Origin: Anaerolineales bacterium
Lineage (GTDB): Bacteria; Chloroflexota; Anaerolineae; 4572-78; J111
Assembly: GCA_015075185.1 (NCBI GenBank)
Contig: JABTUW010000003.1
Location: 868,001 to 932,000 of the forward strand
Reading direction: 5' to 3'
DNA length: 64,000 bases
Within the stretch, counting starts at the first letter, position 1; each line of letters starts with the position of its first letter. The notes beneath the pieces are model-generated. The model ran no database searches, was not told where the DNA came from, and was given only the letters and a program-made list of their open reading frames with translations. Below are positions 58,972-64,000 of the stretch, piece by piece. Both the position numbers and the translations under genes were made by a program.

Positions 58972-61899
58972 TCACAATACTCGCCGTAAAAATTGTCCGG
59001 TGTAACTCGTCTCCATCCCGGCAACCTGCTCCGGCGTGCCAGCGGCAATGATATTGCCGCCTTCATCGCCGCCTTCCGGCCCCAGGTCAATAATCCAATC
59101 GGCGCTCTTAATCTCATCCAGGTTGTGCTCGATGACGATGACGGTGTTCCCGGCGTCGGTCAGCCGGTGGAGCACATCCAATAACTTTTGAATATCGGCA
59201 AAGTGCAGGCCGGTCGTCGGCTCGTCCAGAATGTAAATCGTATCGCCGGTAGCCACCCGCGACAGTTCCTTGGCCAGTTTGACCCGCTGCGCTTCACCGC
59301 CGGAGAGAGTGGTCGCGCTCTGCCCCAGCTTGATATAATCAAGGCCGACATCGTGCAGAGTGGTCAAAAAGCGCTTGATGCGAGGGACGTTGCCAAAAAA
59401 TTCCAGAGCCTCGGCCACATCCATCTCCAGCGCCTCGGCGATGTTTTTGCCTTTATACTTCACCTGCAGGGTCTCCCGGTTAAAGCGGGTCCCGTGGCAA
59501 ACATCGCACGTCACCCAGACATCCGGCAGAAAGTGCATCTCGACTACCTTCTGGCCGTGGCCCTGGCAAGCCTCGCAGCGCCCCCCTTTCACGTTGAAGC
59601 TGAAGCGGCCAGCTTTGTAACCCCGCGCCTGGGCTTCGGGCGTTTGGGCAAACAAGGCACGGATGTCATCCCAGACCTTGACATAGGTGGCCGGATTGCT
59701 GCGCGGAGTGCGGCCAATCGGATCCTGGGTGATGTGGATGACCTTGTCCACGGCATCCAGGCCGTCCAGCCGCTCGTAATGGCCGGGCCGCTCCTGGGCG
59801 CGGTGTAGCGTCCGGGCCAGGGCCGGGTAAAGCGTTTCGGTAATCAGGCTGCTCTTGCCGCTGCCGCTGACGCCGGTGACACAGGTAAAGCAGCCCAGGG
59901 GGAAGCAGGCGTCCACATTGTGCAGGTTATGGTGGGTCACTCCGCCCAGCTTTAACCAGCGGCCGTTAGGGTTGCGCCGGCCGTTACCTGAGGCAACTGC
60001 CAGCTTGCCCGACAGGTACTGGCCGGTCAGCGAGGCCGGAGCCTGCCTCATCTCCTGGGGCGTACCGGCAAAAATGACCTGACCGCCCTTGACGCCGGCC
60101 CCGGGACCAAAGTCAATGATCCAATCCGCCGCTTCCATCGTCTCTTCGTCATGTTCAACCACCAACACGGTGTTGCCCAGATTGCGCAGCCGTAACAATG
60201 AGTCGAGCAGGCGGCGGTTGTCTCGCTGGTGCAGCCCAATCGAAGGCTCATCCAAAATATACATGACCCCCACCAGCCCGGAGCCAATCTGCGAGGCCAG
60301 CCGGATACGCTGTCCCTCGCCCCCCGACAGCGACGGCGCCGCCCGGTCCAGGGTGAGATAATGCAAGCCCACATCCAGCATAAATTTCAGCCGGTCGCGG
60401 ATTTCCTTGAGCAGTTCGTAGGCAATCTCAAGTTCTTGGGGGGTGAGACGTGAAGCGTTGGGCATAGGGCGTGAAGCGTGTCCATTCTCACGCTTTTCAC
60501 TCCACGCTTCACGCTCTACGTCTTCCCCCATCAGCCCGCAAATCCAATCATACGCTTCGGCGACACTCATCGAGGTCACCTCGGCGATTTTGAGGCCGGC
60601 AATCGTCACGGCTCCGGCTTCGCGGCGCAGCCGTTTGCCCTGGCAGGTAGGGCAGGACTGCTGGCTGAGAAAACGGCTGTAGTAGTCACGCATGCCCTGG
60701 GACTGGGTTTCTTTATAGCGCCGCTCGGTGGATTTTATAACACCTTCGTACGGCCAACTGCCGGAGAAATGCTCACTTTGATACCTGAATTTGACCTCCG
60801 GGTTCCCGTGGAGAATCAAATCACGCACGCTCTGCGGCAGGGCCGGCCAGGGCGTATCAAGGCTGAAATTGAAACGGTGGGCCATCTGCCGGGCAATTTG
60901 GGAGGCCCAACTGCTGCCCTTTTTGGCAACTTCTCCCCAGGGGATGACCGCCCCCTCGTTGATGGATTTGGCCGGATTAATAAACAGCTCCGGGTCAAAT
61001 TCCAGGCGTACTCCCAGGCCGTTGCAGTCGGAACAGGCACCCAGCGGCGAGTTGAAGCTGAACATCTGGGGGGTCAGTTCGGGAAAACTCAGACCGCAGT
61101 AGGCGCAGGCATTCTTCTCCGACAGCACTAACTCCTCCCCCTCCAGCATGTCTACCATCAGTACGCCCTCACCCCAGTGCAGGGCCGTTTCAACCGAGTC
61201 GGCCAGGCGGGCCGGGAAATCATCGTCCGGCTCAACCGGGATAACCAGCCGGTCAATGACCAGCTCGATATTGTGTTTTTTGTTTTTTTCCAGTTTAAAG
61301 CGCTGCTCCAGTTCGGTCGTCACCCCGTCAATGCGGGCGCGAGCGAAGCCATCGGCGCGGGCCTGGGCCAGCACGTCTTCAAAGGTCCCCTTGCGTCCCT
61401 TGGCCACCGGCGCGAGCAACTGAAAGCGCGTCTCCGCCGGCAGCGCGGCCACCTGTTCCACAATCTGTTGGGCGCTTTGCTGCTTGACCTCGCGCCCACA
61501 GTTGTAGCAGTGCGGCGTGCCAACGCGGGCAAAGAGTACCCGCAAATAATCATAGACCTCTGTGACCGTGCCGACGGTGCTGCGCGGGTTTTTGCTGACC
61601 GCTTTCTGCTCGATGGCAATGGCCGGGCTGAGGCCGCCGATAAAATCCACCTTGGGTTTCTCCATCTGGCCCAAAAACTGGCGGGCGTAGGAGGACAGGC
61701 TCTCCACGTAGCGGCGCTGCCCCTCGGCATAGAGGGTATCGAAGGCCAGCGATGACTTGCCGCTGCCGCTGACCCCGGTAAAAACCACTAACTTATTGCG
61801 TGGAATTTGTACGTCAATACTACGCAGGTTATGCTCGCGCGCCCCGCGAATGACTATTTTGTCTTGAGAAAGCGTTGATTCAATCTTTCGATTACGCAT
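58972..61899 (-). CDS. uvrA: excinuclease ABC subunit A
   Basis: UvrA is the damage-sensing ATPase of nucleotide excision repair. The protein has about 975 residues from ATG 61899 (a TTG 15 bases upstream would add five). ABC domain one has [16 protein letters not shown] and [16 protein letters not shown] domain two has [16 protein letters not shown] and [15 protein letters not shown]. Zinc fingers are CAYCGLSF ... CSDCNG and CEACQGHG ... CDVCHG. Between CGLMG and [13 protein letters not shown] it carries about 25 extra residues ([20 protein letters not shown] and a few more) encoded by a palindromic DNA element at 60446-60523. The reading frame stays open, so the gene is probably active. A second palindrome lies just upstream of the start. 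Confidence 0.97.
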   Translation of the reverse strand: MRNRKIESTLSQDKIVIRGAREHNLRSIDVQIPRNKLVVFTGVSGSGKSSLAFDTLYAEGQRRYVESLSSYARQFLGQMEKPKVDFIGGLSPAIAIEQKAVSKNPRSTVGTVTEVYDYLRVLFARVGTPHCYNCGREVKQQSAQQIVEQVAALPAETRFQLLAPVAKGRKGTFEDVLAQARADGFARARIDGVTTELEQRFKLEKNKKHNIELVIDRLVIPVEPDDDFPARLADSVETALHWGEGVLMVDMLEGEELVLSEKNACAYCGLSFPELTPQMFSFNSPLGACSDCNGLGVRLEFDPELFINPAKSINEGAVIPWGEVAKKGSSWASQIARQMAHRFNFSLDTPWPALPQSVRDLILHGNPEVKFRYQSEHFSGSWPYEGVIKSTERRYKETQSQGMRDYYSRFLSQQSCPTCQGKRLRREAGAVTIAGLKIAEVTSMSVAEAYDWICGLMGEDVEREAWSEKRENGHASRPMPNASRLTPQELEIAYELLKEIRDRLKFMLDVGLHYLTLDRAAPSLSGGEGQRIRLASQIGSGLVGVMYILDEPSIGLHQRDNRRLLDSLLRLRNLGNTVLVVEHDEETMEAADWIIDFGPGAGVKGGQVIFAGTPQEMRQAPASLTGQYLSGKLAVASGNGRRNPNGRWLKLGGVTHHNLHNVDACFPLGCFTCVTGVSGSGKSSLITETLYPALARTLHRAQERPGHYERLDGLDAVDKVIHITQDPIGRTPRSNPATYVKVWDDIRALFAQTPEAQARGYKAGRFSFNVKGGRCEACQGHGQKVVEMHFLPDVWVTCDVCHGTRFNRETLQVKYKGKNIAEALEMDVAEALEFFGNVPRIKRFLTTLHDVGLDYIKLGQSATTLSGGEAQRVKLAKELSRVATGDTIYILDEPTTGLHFADIQKLLDVLHRLTDAGNTVIVIEHNLDEIKSADWIIDLGPEGGDEGGNIIAAGTPEQVAGMETSYTGQFLRRVL
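60446..60523. repeat. palindromic element inserted in frame in uvrA
   Basis: GCGTGAAGCGTG (60469-60480) and CACGCTTCACGC (60503-60514) are perfect 12-bp arms. AGACGT (60446-60451) and ACGTCT (60518-60523) form outer arms. The segment encodes UvrA residues about 459-485, which have no counterpart in typical UvrA proteins. Confidence 0.75.
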
Positions 61900-61917
61900 C
61901 CTTGTCACCCGCAATGA

Positions 61918-61992
61918 TAAAGCGTAGGACTAAAACGTAATGATTGAAGCTGTCGTGTTATTCCGCCAACAGACATTACGTTTCACGCTTTA
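61918..61992. repeat. 75-bp palindromic element upstream of uvrA
   Basis: Outer arms TAAAGCGT (61918-61925) and ACGCTTTA (61985-61992), inner arms AACGTAATG (61934-61942) and CATTACGTT (61974-61982), all perfect. It shares TCACGCTT-type sequence with the element inside uvrA, so both may belong to one dispersed repeat family. Confidence 0.7.
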
Positions 61993-62124
61993 CTTGACAT
62001 ATTAGAACATAGTTTCTATTGGAACTGACATTGTAGCACAGGCTTGGGTTTCCAACAAAAGGCCGCCTTGGTGTTTTTGGCCGGCCATAGCCAGGGTGCG
62101 ATTCCAAAAACTCCGAACTAGGGA

Positions 62125-62153
62125 TTGACAAGTGAGCCGGTCAACAGTAAAGT
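62125..62153 (+). promoter_or_regulatory. candidate promoter of the STAND-like ATPase
   Basis: TTGACA (62125-62130), a 17-base spacer and TAAAGT (62148-62153), 53 bases before ATG 62206. A second TTGACA at 61994 with a weak TATTGG lies further upstream. No gene was seen in 61900-62205. Confidence 0.5.
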
Positions 62154-62205
62154 AGAATAGACCCCATTTCAACATTTGACTCGTAAACGGTTTTGACGGC
62201 AGGAG

Positions 62206-64000
62206 ATGATGACCGCCCAACCGATCTACGTTGATCATGAACTCTTTTTAGGCCGGCTGGATGAGCAGGAACGCTTCCGCGAGGCGCTCCACGTCGTATT
62301 GGAAAGTCAAGATGAGAACGCTGCGCCCTTTATTTTTTTGCTGCACGGCGAAGGAGGGATGGGCAAAAGCCAACTGACCCGCCGCCTCTATGACATCGCC
62401 GCCAGCGAACCGCCGTTTCAACAGAACTTCTACCCCCTGCGGATTGATTGGGAACTGGTGCGCAACAACACCCCGGCCTTGCGCCTTGCTCGCGAACAGA
62501 TTCGCCCAGGGGAGGTATTAGCCGCTTTGCACCGAACTGCTCTGGAGCAGGGCTGGGGTACACATTTTGAGGCATATCAACAAGTCATCGAGCAGCGCGA
62601 GCAGGCCGAGCAAGAAATCGCTAAAGAGTTAGAGCAACAGAAGGAACAGGGTCAATACACGCTCATTCGAGATCTGGGTCCAACAGGTCTGGCTAAACTG
62701 GTACGGTTGACAGGGTCGGATTTTAGCAAGGCTGTGCTGGTCGCCGGTCTGCCAATGGGGATAGAGCAAGCAGCCAAAGCCCGGGAGCAGGCCGAACAGT
62801 TCTTGAGAGCACGGCTTGCGCCGGAACTGTATGATATTTACTGCCGGCCTCACGAACAGTTAGCCCGTGCCCTGGGCGAGGGCTTGCGCCGGGTCAGCCG
62901 GGATCAGCCCTTGGTGCTACTCCTCGACACATATGAAATTGTGGCTCCGGCAGCAGACCTGTGGCTCCGTTTAGTCATTAAAACTGCCGGGCCGCGCCTG
63001 ATCTGGGTCCTGGCCGGGCGAGATAACCTGGCCCCCAGTCGCCCCGGCGACCGCTATGTCGGCTACAGCGCCGAGTTCACCCGCCGCTTGACCGTGTGGG
63101 ATCTGCAGGAGTTGACCATTCAATATGTGGCCGAATATGTGGCCGAACGCGCCCCTAACCGCCCGCCCACTCCCGAAGAAGCAGCCGTCCTGCACCGGGC
63201 TACCCTGGGCGTGCCCCTGGCCCTGCACCAGGCCGCCGACTTATGGGCGCTCGGTGTGCCCCTCGAAGCCATCATTGCCGACATCCCTGACTACACCCCC
63301 CGCGAAGAACTGGTCCGGCTGATGACTGAGCGGGTGCTGCTCCACGTCGAGCAGCACGAGCAGGGTTTGGCCGACCGCTATGCCCTCTTCACTCTGGCCA
63401 TGCAGCCCCGGCCGGACCCGATCCTCCAAAGCGAGCTTTTTCGTCCCGGTCCGCGTTTGTTTGATTTGAATGCTTATTTGGCTGACCTGGCTCAACGTTA
63501 CTCGGTGGTCCGCCTGGCGGGCGGGGCGCGCTTGCATGAAGCAATGGGCGCCTTTATCCGTGAATATTTGCTGCGGGTTGGCGGGAGCAGCGGCGATTTG
63601 ATCCAGCTTATCGCCGGCCGGGCCGTTGAAGTCCTGCGGGTACAGCGAGCCGAGCTAGACCAGAACCTGTTTGACCTGGCAGAGCGAGTGGAAAGTGAGG
63701 ATTGGCAGCAGGCTACGCTCGATTTGGTACACTGGCTCTTTTGGCTGGACGAGCAGGCCGCCTGGCGAGAACTTGTGCCGCGTCTGGTGGAAGGATTGGG
63801 TTATCAGCTTGATTTGACCCGTAGTTTGCTGGCCGTGGCCGACCGGTTCAAGCTAAAGCTGAGCCGCGATGGCCGCAAACGGCTCAAAAAACTGCAATTG
63901 GACGACGACAACCGGGAGGCCATGCTGACCGAACTGGAACGGTTGGCCCATAAGGGCCATTGGTTAGACGACAAGGATGCTGCTGAGACTGCCGAGCGGC
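62206..64000 (+). CDS. STAND-like P-loop ATPase, 3' partial
   Basis: The frame is open from ATG 62206 (or 62209; AGGAG directly upstream) to the window end, 598 codons. The N-terminus gives FLGRLDEQERF, typical of an AAA/STAND ATPase entry, then Walker A GEGGMGKSQL (residues about 50-59) and Walker B LVLLLDTYE, with WVLAGRDN as the sensor-like strand. Between the Walker motifs lies a long charged helical insert (EQREQAEQEIAKELEQQKEQ). A winged-helix-like region (about 360-470) and further helices follow; the C-terminal part, where repeats or an effector would be expected, is outside the window. STAND proteins are signal-activated switches, often in conflict and apoptosis-like systems. Signal and output are unknown. 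Confidence 0.85.
   Translation, partial: MMTAQPIYVDHELFLGRLDEQERFREALHVVLESQDENAAPFIFLLHGEGGMGKSQLTRRLYDIAASEPPFQQNFYPLRIDWELVRNNTPALRLAREQIRPGEVLAALHRTALEQGWGTHFEAYQQVIEQREQAEQEIAKELEQQKEQGQYTLIRDLGPTGLAKLVRLTGSDFSKAVLVAGLPMGIEQAAKAREQAEQFLRARLAPELYDIYCRPHEQLARALGEGLRRVSRDQPLVLLLDTYEIVAPAADLWLRLVIKTAGPRLIWVLAGRDNLAPSRPGDRYVGYSAEFTRRLTVWDLQELTIQYVAEYVAERAPNRPPTPEEAAVLHRATLGVPLALHQAADLWALGVPLEAIIADIPDYTPREELVRLMTERVLLHVEQHEQGLADRYALFTLAMQPRPDPILQSELFRPGPRLFDLNAYLADLAQRYSVVRLAGGARLHEAMGAFIREYLLRVGGSSGDLIQLIAGRAVEVLRVQRAELDQNLFDLAERVESEDWQQATLDLVHWLFWLDEQAAWRELVPRLVEGLGYQLDLTRSLLAVADRFKLKLSRDGRKRLKKLQLDDDNREAMLTELERLAHKGHWLDDKDAAETAER

Overview
The window looks like a chromosomal segment of a member of the Chloroflexota (Anaerolineae-like). 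That is an inference from gene style, not from a marker gene: very long histidine kinases built from many GAF domains, Thr/Pro-rich extracellular linkers on a membrane Ser/Thr kinase, a DksA-finger/SpoIIE phosphatase and a STAND-type ATPase. No rRNA, tRNA, CRISPR array, transposase or phage gene was seen. Several promoters fit a sigma-70 pattern (TTGaca/TAtacT, 17-base spacer). A few apparent frameshifts in homopolymer runs suggest either assembly errors or recent decay.

Layout. 1-2857: the end of a membrane Ser/Thr protein kinase and, convergent to it across a bidirectional terminator, a frameshifted membrane-anchored protein. 3242-28931: a 25-kb plus-strand signalling block: a GAF kinase, a receiver-PAS kinase, an OmpR-type regulator, three single receivers, two giant GAF/PAS sensors with no kinase domain, a 2012-residue GAF kinase with two receivers, a threonine synthase fused to a receiver, and a receiver-kinase. 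maf and an MFS transporter follow. 30989-38594 (minus): hicBA, der, a ybbR/cdaR-like gene, the diadenylate cyclase cdaA, a TPR protein and argF.

38786-44945 (minus) is the most unusual part: a five-gene operon with a zinc-ribbon TRAFAC-type GTPase, two paralogous HEAT/zinc-ribbon proteins (one membrane-embedded), a cysteine-less formylglycine-generating-enzyme-like protein and a GTPase-associated protein 1-like protein. It resembles the GTPase-centred NTP-dependent conflict systems predicted computationally in multicellular bacteria. Its promoter and a 15-bp leader hairpin are visible, and a covarying copy of the hairpin lies in the leader of a two-component operon at 51.5 kb.

45216-51264 (minus): a class II aldolase with a fucose-isomerase-like enzyme, a small unknown gene, a sucrose phosphorylase remnant, an M23 peptidase-propeller protein and a Tat-lipoprotein dienelactone hydrolase. 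The hydrolase is divergent from a two-component system (51618-53694) across two mirror-image CTCAG arrays with exact 11-base spacing, a likely operator of that regulator. 53820-62000: SRAP protein, M29 aminopeptidase, duplicated membrane protein, DksA-SpoIIE phosphatase, VapBC and uvrA, which carries a palindromic insertion in frame. From 62206 to the window end runs the first 598 codons of a STAND-like ATPase.
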